Origin: Streptomyces sp. RerS4
Lineage (GTDB): Bacteria; Actinomycetota; Actinomycetes; Streptomycetales; Streptomycetaceae
Direction: 5' to 3'
Length of the DNA: 64,000 nucleotides
NCBI RefSeq assembly: GCF_023515955.1
Contig: NZ_CP097322.1
Span: 5,566,501-5,630,500, forward strand
The notes under the pieces are model-generated. The model saw only the letters and a program-made list of their open reading frames with translations. It was not told the origin of the DNA and did not search any database. Shown piece after piece: positions 31,618 through 40,342 of the stretch. Position 1 is the first letter of the stretch. Each line of letters opens with the position of its first letter. A program made the position numbers and the translations under genes.

Positions 31618-32622
31618 ATGCGTACACGCCACATCTACCACGCGGTCGACTCGCACACCGAGGGCATGCCGACCCGGGTGATCACCGGGGGAGTCGGGGT
31701 GATCCCCGGCGCGACCATGGCCGACAAACGGCTCCACTTCATGGAGCACATGGACCGGGTCCGCACCCTGCTCATGTACGAGCCGCGCGGCCACGCGGCG
31801 ATGAGCGGCGCCATCCTGCAACCCCCCACCCGCCCCGACGCCGACTTCGGCGTCGTCTACATCGAGGTGTCGGGCCTGCTGCCCATGTGCGGGCACGGCA
31901 CGATCGGGGTGGCGACCGTCCTCGTCGAGACGGGCATGGTCCCGGTCGTCGAACCGGTCACCACCGTCCGGCTCGACACCCCGGCGGGACTGGTCGGCGT
32001 CGACGTCCGGGTCGAGGACGGCGCCGCCACCGCCGTCACCCTGACCAACGTTCCCTCCTTCGGCGTCGGCCTCGATCTCAAGGCCGAGGTCCCCGGCTTC
32101 GGCACGGTGACCTACGACCTGGCCTACGGCGGCAACTTCTACGCCTTCGTCGAACTCGACGCCCTCGGGTTGCCCTTCGACCGGGCCCGCAAGGACGACC
32201 TGATCGCGGCCGGTCTCGCCGTCATGGACGCGATCAACGCCTCGCCCGAGCGGCCCGTCCACCCCGAGAACCCCTCCATCGCCGGCGTCAAACACGTCTA
32301 CCTGGCCGCCCCCGGCTCCGACGCCCGCCACTCCCGGCACGTCATGGCCATCCACCCCGGCTGGATCGACCGCTCGCCCTGCGGTACGGGAACCAGCGCG
32401 CGCATGGCCCAGTTGCACGCCCGGGGGCTGCTGCCCCTGGACACCGACTTCGTCAACGAGTCCTTCATCGGCACCCGGTTCACCGGCCGACTGATCGGCG
32501 AGTCCACCGTCGGCGGCCGGCCCGCCGTCATCCCCACCATCACCGGCCGCGCCTGGATCACCGGCACCGCCCAGTACTTCCTCGACCCGTCCGACCCCTT
32601 CCCGGGAGGGTTCCTGCTGTGA
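31618..32622 (+). CDS. Proline racemase family; probable 4-hydroxyproline 2-epimerase
   Basis: A 334-residue protein with both catalytic cysteines: LPMCGHGTIG near residue 91 and DRSPCGTGTSA near residue 254. Two cysteines indicate a racemase or epimerase rather than a trans-3-hydroxyproline dehydratase, which has Ser/Thr at one position. The N terminus HAVDSHTEGMPTRVITGG is typical. It would convert trans-4-hydroxy-L-proline to cis-4-hydroxy-D-proline, the substrate of the dehydrogenase encoded upstream. Its TGA overlaps the GTG of the paralogue downstream. Confidence 0.87.
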   Translation: MRTRHIYHAVDSHTEGMPTRVITGGVGVIPGATMADKRLHFMEHMDRVRTLLMYEPRGHAAMSGAILQPPTRPDADFGVVYIEVSGLLPMCGHGTIGVATVLVETGMVPVVEPVTTVRLDTPAGLVGVDVRVEDGAATAVTLTNVPSFGVGLDLKAEVPGFGTVTYDLAYGGNFYAFVELDALGLPFDRARKDDLIAAGLAVMDAINASPERPVHPENPSIAGVKHVYLAAPGSDARHSRHVMAIHPGWIDRSPCGTGTSARMAQLHARGLLPLDTDFVNESFIGTRFTGRLIGESTVGGRPAVIPTITGRAWITGTAQYFLDPSDPFPGGFLL

Positions 32623-33695
32623 CGACCGGACCCACGGCGGCGAACGCGCCGACCGGACCGAACGCGCCGACCGGATCGCCCGGCGTGCGCGCCGTCGACT
32701 ACCACACGGCGGGCGAGCCCTTCCGGATCGTCGACCTCACCGCCGACCCCGTCGCCCCCGCGCCCGGGGACACCGTCGCCGAGCGCTGCGCCACCGCCAT
32801 CGGCGCCGGCGGCTCCGCGACCGCCCCGCGGCGGGGCCCGCTGGACGACGTACGGCGCCTGCTCGTGCAGGAGCCGCGCGGGCACGCCGGGATGTACGGC
32901 GGGTTCGTCGTACCGCCCGACGACGACGGCGCCCACTTCGGGGCGCTGTTCTGGCACAAGGACGGCTGGTCCACCGCGTGCGGCCACGGCACGATCGCGC
33001 TCGGCGCGTGGGCCGTGGACACCGGTCGGGTGGCGGCCCCCGCCGACGGGGACGTCGAGGTGCGGATCGACGTCCCCTCGGGGCGGGTCGCCGCCACCGT
33101 CCATCGGACGGCCGGCCGCACCACGGGGGTCACCTTCCGCAACGTCGCGGCCCGCGTGGGCGCCCGTAAGGTCCCCGTCGCCACCACCCTCGGCCCGGCG
33201 GAGGTCGACATCGCGCACGCCGGCGCCTGCTACGCCTCGGTCGCCGCACGGGACCTCGGCCTGGAGGTGAGCCGGGCCGCCCTGCCCGAACTGGTCCGCG
33301 TCGGACGCGAGATCAGGGCCGCGCTCGCCACCCACCCCGCCACCTGGCACCCCGGCGGACCGCTGCTCTCCGGCGTGTACGGGGTGATCCTCTACGAGGA
33401 GCTGCGCGACACCCCCTTCGGGCCGCACCAGCGCAACGTCACCGTCTTCGCCGACGGGCAGATCGACCGCTCGCCCTGCGGCTCCGGCACCTCGGCCCGG
33501 CTCGCGCTGCTCGCGGACGACGGGCGGCTCGGGCCGGGGGAGGACCTGCTGCACGAGTCGGTGGTGGGCACGGTGTTCACCGGCCGGATCCTGCCGGACG
33601 GGGTCACCGAGGTCACCGGCACCGCCTACCGCACCGGCGAGCACCTCTTCACCGTCGACCCGTACGACGCCCTCGCCGCGGGCTTCCCCCTGTGA
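32619..33695 (+). CDS. Second proline racemase family protein
   Basis: A 358-residue paralogue of the previous gene. A 20-residue Thr/Pro/Asn-rich leader (two copies of NAPTGP-like units) precedes RAVDYHTAGEPFRIVDL. Both cysteines are present, in TACGHGTIALG near residue 121 and DRSPCGSGTSARLALL near residue 287. It differs clearly from its neighbour, so the pair probably splits substrates, for instance proline versus hydroxyproline or 3- versus 4-hydroxy isomers. GTGA overlaps at both ends bind it tightly into the operon. Confidence 0.85.
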   Translation: MTTGPTAANAPTGPNAPTGSPGVRAVDYHTAGEPFRIVDLTADPVAPAPGDTVAERCATAIGAGGSATAPRRGPLDDVRRLLVQEPRGHAGMYGGFVVPPDDDGAHFGALFWHKDGWSTACGHGTIALGAWAVDTGRVAAPADGDVEVRIDVPSGRVAATVHRTAGRTTGVTFRNVAARVGARKVPVATTLGPAEVDIAHAGACYASVAARDLGLEVSRAALPELVRVGREIRAALATHPATWHPGGPLLSGVYGVILYEELRDTPFGPHQRNVTVFADGQIDRSPCGSGTSARLALLADDGRLGPGEDLLHESVVGTVFTGRILPDGVTEVTGTAYRTGEHLFTVDPYDALAAGFPL

Positions 33696-34660
33696 CGGGC
33701 GCGGAGGCGGGGCCCGCGCTGCCGCAGCTCGGCGCGGAGCGCCTGGCCGGTCTGCTCACCCCCGCCGGGGCCGCCGACGCCCTGGCCGGGGCCCTGCGCG
33801 CCGGCCTCGACCCGGAGGCCTGCCCGCGGCGCACCGCCGTCCCCACGCCCGGGGGCGAACTGCTGCTGATGCCGGCGGCGTCGGGCGCGTACGCGGGGGT
33901 GAAGATCGCCGGGGTGGTGCCCGACAACCCGGCGCGCGGCCTGCCCCGGATCACCGGCAGCTACCTGCTCCTCGACGGGCCCACCCTGCGCCCGCTGGCC
34001 CTCCTGGACGGCCCTGCCCTGACCGCCCTGCGCACTCCGGCGGTCTCCGCGCTGGCCCTGCGGTACCTGGCCCCGACCGGGCGGCCGCTGCGGCTGGTGC
34101 TGTTCGGGTCGGGACCGCAGGCGTACGGGCACCTCGAAGCGGTGCGGGAGGTACGGGAGTTGGCCGAGGCGGTGATCGTGGCCCGCGACCCGGAGCGCGC
34201 GCGGCGCCTGGTGGCGCACGCCCGCACCCTGGGCGTCGCCGCCCGCACCGGGACGCCGGAGGCGGTGGCCGAAGCGGACCTGGTGATCTGCTGCACCACC
34301 GCGCGCGAACCGCTCTTCGACGGGCGGCTGGTGCGGGACGGGGCGGTGGTCGTGGCCGTCGGCTCGCACGAGCCGGACGCGCGCGAGACGGACACGGCAC
34401 TGGTGCGGCGGGCGGCCGTGTACGTGGAATCGCGCGCGGCGGCGCTGCGGGAGGCGGGGGACCTGCTGATCCCGGAGGCGGAAGGGGCCATCGGGCCCGG
34501 TCATATCAACGCCACCCTGGCTGACCTGGTCGCGGGGCGGATCCCGGCGGGAGGGCGGGCGGGTTGTCCACAGCTCTTCAAGAGCGTGGGCATGGCCTGG
34601 GAGGATCTTGCCGTGGCGGTCGCGCTGTTCGAGGCAGCGGGAGCACGTGGCACAACGTGA
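33692..34660 (+). CDS. Ornithine cyclodeaminase/mu-crystallin family; probable pyrroline-2-carboxylate reductase
   Basis: A 322-residue NAD(P)-binding protein: RITGSYLLLDGPTLRPLALLDGPALTALRTPAVSALALRYLAP, LRLVLFGSGPQAYGHLEAVREV and VVVAVGSHEPDARETDTALV. Family members next to proline racemases usually reduce delta1-pyrroline-2-carboxylate to L-proline rather than cyclise ornithine. That would rescue pyrroline formed from D-proline or 3-hydroxyproline. GTGA overlap with the racemase. Operator 4 overlaps the last seven bases of this gene. Confidence 0.82.
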   Translation: MTGAEAGPALPQLGAERLAGLLTPAGAADALAGALRAGLDPEACPRRTAVPTPGGELLLMPAASGAYAGVKIAGVVPDNPARGLPRITGSYLLLDGPTLRPLALLDGPALTALRTPAVSALALRYLAPTGRPLRLVLFGSGPQAYGHLEAVREVRELAEAVIVARDPERARRLVAHARTLGVAARTGTPEAVAEADLVICCTTAREPLFDGRLVRDGAVVVAVGSHEPDARETDTALVRRAAVYVESRAAALREAGDLLIPEAEGAIGPGHINATLADLVAGRIPAGGRAGCPQLFKSVGMAWEDLAVAVALFEAAGARGTT

Positions 34661-34668
34661 CATTGTAC
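34654..34668 (-). promoter_or_regulatory. Operator 4 upstream of the GntR gene
   Basis: On the reverse strand the site reads GTACAATGTCACGTT. It straddles the end of the cyclodeaminase-like gene and lies 52 bp before the regulator start, next to TACGCT (34666-34671), a possible -10. It points to autoregulation. Confidence 0.68.
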
Positions 34669-34719
34669 GCTGTTCCTCTGCCCAACCGTGGCGGTGTCGG
34701 GGGTCTCGGAGGAAGAGCA

Positions 34720-35430
34720 ATGGGTGACCTGAAGCAGCACAGTCTCATCAAGGCCCAGGAACGGCTCCGCGACCAGGTCGGCCACGCCCTTCGAGCGGCC
34801 CTCATCGCCGGCGAACTGCGGCCGGGCAGCGTCTACTCCGCCCCCGGCCTCGCGGCCGAACTCGGCGTCTCGGCCACGCCCGTACGCGAGGCCATGCTCG
34901 ACCTGGCCCGCGAGGGCCTGGTCGAGCCCGTGCGCAACAAGGGCTTTCGCATCACCGAGGTCAGCGAGCGCGACCTCGACCAGTACACCGAACTGCGCAC
35001 GATGATCGAGGTCCCGACCGTCGGCCGGATCACGAAGATCGCCACGGCCGAGCAGCTGGAGGCCCTTCGGCCCATCGCCGAGGAGATCGTCACCAGCGCC
35101 CGCGAGCACAACCTCATCGGGTACCTGGAGGCCGACCGCCGCTTCCACCTGGGCCTCCTCGCCCTCGCGGGCAACGACCGCCTCGTCGAGACGGTCGGCG
35201 ACCTGCGCAAGCGCTCCCGCCTGTACGGCCTGACGGGCCTGGACGAGGCGGGCAAGCTGGTCTCCTCCGCCGAGGAGCACATCGAACTCCTCGACCTGAT
35301 GCTCACGGGCGACGCCGAAGCCGCCGAGGCGTGCATGCAGCGCCACCTCGGCCACGTCCGCTCCCTGTGGGCCCAAGGTCGCGACGAACCGGTGGGTCGC
35401 ACCCCGGGCGGCCTGGGTTCGGGCGTGTAG
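34720..35430 (+). CDS. GntR-family (FCD) transcriptional regulator of the proline/hydroxyproline regulon
   Basis: A 236-residue FadR-like regulator. The start at 34720 follows GGAGGAA by 6 bases. The N-terminal winged helix is LRDQVGHALRAALIAGELRPGSVYSAPGLAAELGVSATPVREAMLDLAREGLVEPVRNKGFRI in type. The FCD domain shows the metal ligands in the DADRRFHLGLLALAGN-like segment (EADRRFH) and in EEHIELLDLM and RHLGHVRSLW. FCD regulators bind small carboxylates and operators with short dyads. It is last in the epimerase operon and next to an operator copy, so it is the natural reader of the six shared sites. Confidence 0.9.
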   Translation: MGDLKQHSLIKAQERLRDQVGHALRAALIAGELRPGSVYSAPGLAAELGVSATPVREAMLDLAREGLVEPVRNKGFRITEVSERDLDQYTELRTMIEVPTVGRITKIATAEQLEALRPIAEEIVTSAREHNLIGYLEADRRFHLGLLALAGNDRLVETVGDLRKRSRLYGLTGLDEAGKLVSSAEEHIELLDLMLTGDAEAAEACMQRHLGHVRSLWAQGRDEPVGRTPGGLGSGV

Positions 35431-35451
35431 GGCCACCGAAGGGCAGGCGCG

Positions 35452-35484
35452 AAGCGGCCGGCGGGGTTCCCCGTCGGCCGCTTT
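35452..35484. terminator. Terminator after the GntR gene
   Basis: AAGCGGCCG (35452-35460) pairs with CGGCCGCTT (35475-35483), and the inner CGGGG pairs with CCCCG around a two-base loop, with one mismatch between the two helices. It separates the regulator from the transporter promoter. Confidence 0.75.
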
Positions 35485-35572
35485 CGCGTGCCGGGGGTGG
35501 CGGCGGGGAGTTCCCAACAGGCCCTGCACCGCGCCCATTTGGACACGGCTGGATAACGACGGCGTCGAGGGG

Positions 35573-35601
35573 TTGTCAGTACAATTTCACATTACTATGT
35601 T
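35573..35601 (+). promoter_or_regulatory. Promoter with embedded operator 5 (peptide transporter)
   Basis: TTGTCA (-35, 35573-35578) and TATGTT (-10, 35596-35601) are 17 bp apart, with GTACAATTTCACATT (35579-35593) filling the spacer. From the -35 to beyond the -10 it differs from the collagenase promoter at 24868 by only two bases. The transporter binding-protein gene starts 41 bp after the -10. Confidence 0.8.
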
Positions 35602-35642
35602 ACCGGTCACATCATAAAGCGCGGCCCTTCACTGGAGTGACC

Positions 35643-37394
35643 ATGACCAAGCGCACCCAACTCGCCCTCGCCACCGCCCTGGTGGCGTCTCTCGCACTCG
35701 GTGCGTCGGGCTGCTCCGACACGAAGAAGGGCTCCGCGGCAGGGGCAGGGGCCGGTGCCTCCAACCCCGCCGCCGCCAACGACGGGAAGATCCTCGGCGG
35801 CACCCCGGTCAAGGGCGGCACCCTCACCGTCCTGTCCAACCAGGACTTCGCCCACCTCGACCCCGCCCGCAACTGGGTCATGCCGGCCATGGACTTCGGC
35901 ACCCGCCTGCTCTACCGCACCCTCGTCACCTTCAAGGCCGAGCCCGGCAAGGCCGGCAGCGAGCTCGTCCCCGACCTCGCCACCGACCTCGGCACCCCCT
36001 CCAACGGCGGCAAGACCTGGACCTTCACCCTCAAGGAGGGCGTCAAGTACGAGGACGGCTCGCCCGTCAAGGCCCAGGACATCAAGTACAACGTCGAGCG
36101 CTCCTTCGCCCCCGACCTCACCGGCGGCCCCGACTACGCCGCCCAGTACCTCGCCGGCACCGAGGGCTACAAGGGCCCCCTCCAGGGGCAGCACCTCGAC
36201 TCGGTGAAGACCCCCGACGACCGCACGATCGTCTTCGAACTCAAGCGCCCCGTCGCCGAGTTCTCCGCCACCGCCACCCTCCCCACCTTCGCGCCGGTCC
36301 CCCAGGCCCAGGAGAAGGGCACCCAGTACGACTCCCGGCCGTTCTCCTCCGGCCCGTACAAGATCGAGTCGTACGACCGGGACAAGAAGCTCGTCCTCGT
36401 CCGCAACGACCACTGGGACCCGAAGACCGACGCCGTCCGCAAGGCCTACCCGGACCGGTTCGTCGTCGTCATGGGTCTCAAGGGCGGCCAGATCGACGAC
36501 CGCGTCATCGCCGGCGAGGGCGCCGACGCCTCCACCGTCCAGTACATGGACATGCGCCCGGAGAGCGCCCCCAAGGTGCTGCCCAAGCCGGACGTCAAGG
36601 CACGCCTGCTCGCCGAGTCCCAGGGCTGCACCGAGATGCTCTCCCTGAACAACTCCCGGGCCCCCTTCAACGATCCCAAGGTCCGCGAGGCGATGCAGTA
36701 CGCCGTCGACAAGGAGGCCGTCGTCACCGCGGGCGGCGGCCCCGCCCTGAACGAGGTCGCCACCGCCTACCTGCCCCCCGCCCTCTCCGGCGGCAAGCAG
36801 GCCGACACCCTGAAGATCCCCGCCGCCGGCGACCCGGCCAAGGCCAAGGAGCTCCTGAAGGCCGCCGGCAAGGAGAAGCTGAAGGTCTCCCTGGCCGTCT
36901 CCACCGGCGACAAGGGCAAGGCCGAGGCCCTCCAGCAGGGCCTGGCCCGCGCCGGCGTCGAGGTCGTCATCGACACCATCGACCCGGGCGCCTACTACGA
37001 CGTCATCGGCGACCTCTCCACCACCCCCGACATGACCCTCTCCGGCTGGTGCCCCGACTACCCCTCCGGCTCCACCTGGATCCCCTTCGTCTTCGACGGA
37101 CGCACCATCAAGGACAAGGGCAACCAGGGCAACAACAGCCAGTTCCGCGACGAGGCCACCATGAAGCGGATCGACGAGATCAACGCCATGGCCGACGCCA
37201 AGCAGGCCAACCAGGCCTGGATCGACCTCGACGCCGAGATCATGAAGAAGTCGCCGGCCGTCCCGATCCTCCTGGAGCGCAAGCCGCTGCTCGTCGGCCC
37301 CAACATCGCGGGAGCCTTCGGCCACCCCGTGTGGACCGGCACCATCGACTACGCGACCGTGGGCCTCAAGGACCCGTCGAAGAGCCAGGGCTGA
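35643..37394 (+). CDS. Peptide ABC transporter substrate-binding lipoprotein
   Basis: A 583-residue family-5 (OppA/DppA) binding protein. The lipobox LGASGC places the lipidated cysteine at residue 24. The mature protein has KGGTLTVLSNQDFAHLDPARNWVMP, GKTWTFTLKEGVKYEDGSPVKAQDIKYNVERSF and FSSGPYKIESYDRDKKLVLVRNDHWD. It captures oligopeptides at the outer face of the membrane. GGAG precedes the ATG by 7 bases. It heads a five-gene transporter operon under operator 5, so Pro/Hyp peptides released by collagenase are the likely cargo. Confidence 0.92.
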   Translation: MTKRTQLALATALVASLALGASGCSDTKKGSAAGAGAGASNPAAANDGKILGGTPVKGGTLTVLSNQDFAHLDPARNWVMPAMDFGTRLLYRTLVTFKAEPGKAGSELVPDLATDLGTPSNGGKTWTFTLKEGVKYEDGSPVKAQDIKYNVERSFAPDLTGGPDYAAQYLAGTEGYKGPLQGQHLDSVKTPDDRTIVFELKRPVAEFSATATLPTFAPVPQAQEKGTQYDSRPFSSGPYKIESYDRDKKLVLVRNDHWDPKTDAVRKAYPDRFVVVMGLKGGQIDDRVIAGEGADASTVQYMDMRPESAPKVLPKPDVKARLLAESQGCTEMLSLNNSRAPFNDPKVREAMQYAVDKEAVVTAGGGPALNEVATAYLPPALSGGKQADTLKIPAAGDPAKAKELLKAAGKEKLKVSLAVSTGDKGKAEALQQGLARAGVEVVIDTIDPGAYYDVIGDLSTTPDMTLSGWCPDYPSGSTWIPFVFDGRTIKDKGNQGNNSQFRDEATMKRIDEINAMADAKQANQAWIDLDAEIMKKSPAVPILLERKPLLVGPNIAGAFGHPVWTGTIDYATVGLKDPSKSQG

Positions 37395-37416
37395 GGAAGC
37401 CGGAGCCCACGACACC

Positions 37417-38346
37417 ATGACCACCACCGCACCGGGGGCCATCGCCCCCGGCAGCAGCCCCTGGCAGCTGGCCCGACGGGAACTGGCCCGCCGGCCCGCC
37501 GTCCGCGTCAGCCTCTGCGTCGTCCTCCTGTTCGTCCTCATGGCCGTCGCCGCCCCCTGGCTGGGCGCGCTCGGCGGCTGGTCCCCGGACGAGTTCGACA
37601 AGACCGCCATCGACCCCTACCTCGGCGGCCAACCGCTCGGCTCCCTCGGCGGCATCAGCTCCGAGCACTGGCTCGGCGTCGAACCCGTCACCGGCCGCGA
37701 CCTGTTCGCCCGCGTCGTCCACGGCGCCCAGGTCTCCCTCCTCATCGCCTTCGCCGCCACCGCCATCGTCGTCCTCACCGGCACCGCCGCCGGCATCGCG
37801 GCCGGCTACTTCGGCGGGCGCGTCGACGCCGTCCTGTCCCGGCTGATGGACCTCACCATGTCCTTCCCCTCGCTGATCTTCATGATCGCGATGCTGTCCG
37901 TCGCCAAGGACGTCAACCGGATCGTGCTCATGACCGCGATCATCGGCCTCTTCGGCTGGCCCGGCGTCGCCCGCGTCGTCCGCGGTCAGACCCTGTCCCT
38001 CAAACACCGCGAGTACGTCGACGCCGCCCGCGTCGGCGGCTCGACCTCCTGGCGGATCCTCACCCGCGACATCCTCCCCGGCGTCTCCGGGCCGGTCATC
38101 GCCTACACCACCCTGCTGATCCCCGGAATGATCAGCACCGAGGCCGCGCTCAGCTACCTCGGCGTCGGCGTCCGCCCGCCCACCCCGTCCTGGGGACAGA
38201 TGATCGCCGAGTCCGTCGCCTTCTACGAGACCGACCCCATGTACTTCGTGATCCCGAGCGTCTTCCTCTTCCTCGCCGTGCTCGCCTTCACCCTCCTCGG
38301 CGACGCCCTGCGCGACATCCTCGACCCGAGGGGAGGCCGTACGTGA
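37417..38346 (+). CDS. Peptide ABC transporter permease, DppC/OppC type
   Basis: A 309-residue membrane protein. A cytoplasmic leader and first helix (VRVSLCVVLLFVLMAVAAPWLGAL) are followed by the BPD_transp_1 domain from about residue 95, with the EAA-type loop EYVDAARVGGSTSWRILTRDILPGV. The extra first helix and HWLGVEPVTGRDLFARVVHGAQVSLLIA segment identify the OppC type. It overlaps the next permease by GTGA. The C-type permease precedes the B-type, the reverse of the common order. Confidence 0.9.
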   Translation: MTTTAPGAIAPGSSPWQLARRELARRPAVRVSLCVVLLFVLMAVAAPWLGALGGWSPDEFDKTAIDPYLGGQPLGSLGGISSEHWLGVEPVTGRDLFARVVHGAQVSLLIAFAATAIVVLTGTAAGIAAGYFGGRVDAVLSRLMDLTMSFPSLIFMIAMLSVAKDVNRIVLMTAIIGLFGWPGVARVVRGQTLSLKHREYVDAARVGGSTSWRILTRDILPGVSGPVIAYTTLLIPGMISTEAALSYLGVGVRPPTPSWGQMIAESVAFYETDPMYFVIPSVFLFLAVLAFTLLGDALRDILDPRGGRT

Positions 38347-39329
38347 TCCTCTACCTCCTGCGCCGACTGCTCGCCCTGGCCGGGGTGCTCCTCGCCATCG
38401 CCGCCGTCACCTTCCTCATCTTCTACGTCCTGCCCTCCGACCCCGCCGCCGCGGCCTGCGGCAAGACCTGCAGCGCCGAACGCCTCGCCGACGTACGCGT
38501 CCACCTGGGCCTGGACCAGCCCCTGTGGCGCCAGTTCACCGACTTCCTCACCGGCATCTTCACCGGCCGCACCCTCGGCACCGGCCAGTACGCCCTGCGC
38601 TGCGAGTTCCCGTGCCTGGGCTACTCGTACGAGAACTCCCTGCCCGTCTGGGACCTGCTGATGGACCGGCTCCCCGTCTCGGCCTCCCTCGCCCTCGGCG
38701 CGGCCGTCCTGTGGCTGGTCCTCGGCCTCGGCGCCGGCGTCACCGCCGCCCTGCGCAAGGACACCGCCACCGACAAGGCCCTGATGGTCGGCGCCGTCGC
38801 CGCCGCCTCCCTGCCCGTCTACTTCACGTCCGTCATGCTCATCTACGGTGTCATCCGCGTCGCCGGACTCCTGCCGTACCCCACCTACCAGGCCTTCACC
38901 GACGATCCGCTCGCCTGGGCCGGCAACCTGCTCCTGCCCTGGACGGCGCTGGCCCTGCTCTACGCCGCCATGTACGCCCGCCAGAGCCGCGGCTCGATGA
39001 TCGAGGCGATGGCCGAGCCGTACATCCGCACCGCCCGCGCCAAGGGCATGCCCGAGCGCACCGTCGTCGTCAAACACGGCCTGCGCTCCGGCATGACGCC
39101 CATCCTCACCATCTTCGGCATGGACCTCGGCGGACTCCTCGCCGGAGCCGTCATCACCGAATCGATCTTCGGACTCCCCGGCATCGGGCGGCTCTTCTAC
39201 GGGGCGCTCGTCAACTCCGACCAGCCGGTGGTCCTCGGCGTCACGCTGCTGGCCGCCTTCTTCATCGTCGTCGCCAACCTCGTCGTCGACCTCCTGTACG
39301 CCGTCATCGACCCGAGGGTGAGGTACTGA
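38343..39329 (+). CDS. Peptide ABC transporter permease, DppB/OppB type
   Basis: A 328-residue permease. The first helix LLALAGVLLAIAAVTFLIFYVLPSDP precedes a periplasmic loop with two Cys pairs (AACGKTCS and RCEFPCLG), unusual for an OppB loop and possibly disulphide-linked. The transmembrane domain ends with the EAA loop YIRTARAKGMPERTVVVKHGLRS and a final helix VTLLAAFFIVVANLVVDLLY. It overlaps the ATPase gene by one base (TGATG). Confidence 0.9.
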   Translation: MILYLLRRLLALAGVLLAIAAVTFLIFYVLPSDPAAAACGKTCSAERLADVRVHLGLDQPLWRQFTDFLTGIFTGRTLGTGQYALRCEFPCLGYSYENSLPVWDLLMDRLPVSASLALGAAVLWLVLGLGAGVTAALRKDTATDKALMVGAVAAASLPVYFTSVMLIYGVIRVAGLLPYPTYQAFTDDPLAWAGNLLLPWTALALLYAAMYARQSRGSMIEAMAEPYIRTARAKGMPERTVVVKHGLRSGMTPILTIFGMDLGGLLAGAVITESIFGLPGIGRLFYGALVNSDQPVVLGVTLLAAFFIVVANLVVDLLYAVIDPRVRY

Positions 39330-40342
39330 TGACCGCCCCCCTGCTGGAGGTGCGCGACCTGCGCGTCACCTTCACCACCCCGCGCGGCACCGTCCGCGCC
39401 GTCGACTCCCTCGACTTCACCGTCGAGGCCGGCCGCACCCTGGGCATCGTCGGCGAATCCGGCTCCGGCAAGTCCGTCACCTCCCTCGCCGTCATGGGCC
39501 TGCACCGAGGCGGCGCCGAGGTCACCGGCTCCGTCACGCTCGCCGGACGGGAACTGAACGGCCTGTCGGAGAAGGAACTCTCCGCGGTGCGCGGCCGGAA
39601 GATCGCCATGATCTTCCAGGACCCGCTGTCCAGCCTGCACCCCTACTACACCGTCGGCGAGCAGATCGCCGAGCACTTCCGGGTCCACTTCAAGGCCGGC
39701 CGGGCCGCCGCGCGCAAGCGGGCCGTCGACATGCTCGGCGAGGTCGGCATCCCCGAACCCGCCCGCCGCGCCGGGGAGTACCCGCACCAGTTCTCCGGCG
39801 GCATGCGCCAGCGCGCGATGATCGCCATGGCCCTGGCCTGCGAGCCCGACCTGCTCATCGCCGACGAACCCACCACCGCCCTCGACGTCACCGTCCAGGC
39901 ACAGATCCTGGAGCTGATCGCCCGCCTCCAGCAGGAACGCGGGCTCGGCGTGGTGATGATCACCCATGATCTGGGCGTGGTGGCCCGGGTCGCCCACGAG
40001 GTGCTCGTCATGTACGGCGGCCGGGCCGTCGAACAGGCCCCGGTCGACGCGCTGTTCGCCGACCCCGCCCACCCCTACACCCGGGGCCTGCTCGACTCCC
40101 TGCCGCGCCTCGACACCGCCGACGACGAGCCCCTGCCCTCCATCCCCGGCTCCCCGCCGTCCCTGCTGGCCCCCGCGCCCGGCTGCGCCTTCGCCCCGCG
40201 CTGCCCGCGCGCCGCCGAGCCGTGCGCGCAGCGCCGTCCGGCCTTCGAGGCGTACGGGGACGGACCGGAGCGGGGCGTGGCCTGCCACTACCCGGGAGCG
40301 GCCGGCGCCGCGACCCGCAGCGCCGAGGAGGCGGCCCGATGA
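39329..40342 (+). CDS. Peptide ABC transporter ATPase, DppD/OppD type
   Basis: A 337-residue ATPase: Walker A GESGSGKS, Q-loop MIFQDPLSSLHPYYTVGEQ, signature FSGGMRQRAMIAMALA, Walker B LLIADEPTTALD, and H-loop MITHDLGVVARVAHEVLVMY. The oligopeptide C-terminal domain includes APGCAFAPRCPRAAEPC with the cysteine pattern expected for an iron-sulphur cluster in this family. ATGA overlap with the partner ATPase. Confidence 0.92.
   Translation: MTAPLLEVRDLRVTFTTPRGTVRAVDSLDFTVEAGRTLGIVGESGSGKSVTSLAVMGLHRGGAEVTGSVTLAGRELNGLSEKELSAVRGRKIAMIFQDPLSSLHPYYTVGEQIAEHFRVHFKAGRAAARKRAVDMLGEVGIPEPARRAGEYPHQFSGGMRQRAMIAMALACEPDLLIADEPTTALDVTVQAQILELIARLQQERGLGVVMITHDLGVVARVAHEVLVMYGGRAVEQAPVDALFADPAHPYTRGLLDSLPRLDTADDEPLPSIPGSPPSLLAPAPGCAFAPRCPRAAEPCAQRRPAFEAYGDGPERGVACHYPGAAGAATRSAEEAAR

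Noticed and set aside
32619..33695. Second racemase considered as trans-3-hydroxyproline dehydratase
   Set aside because: Both active-site positions are cysteine, whereas the dehydratase has Ser/Thr at one of them.
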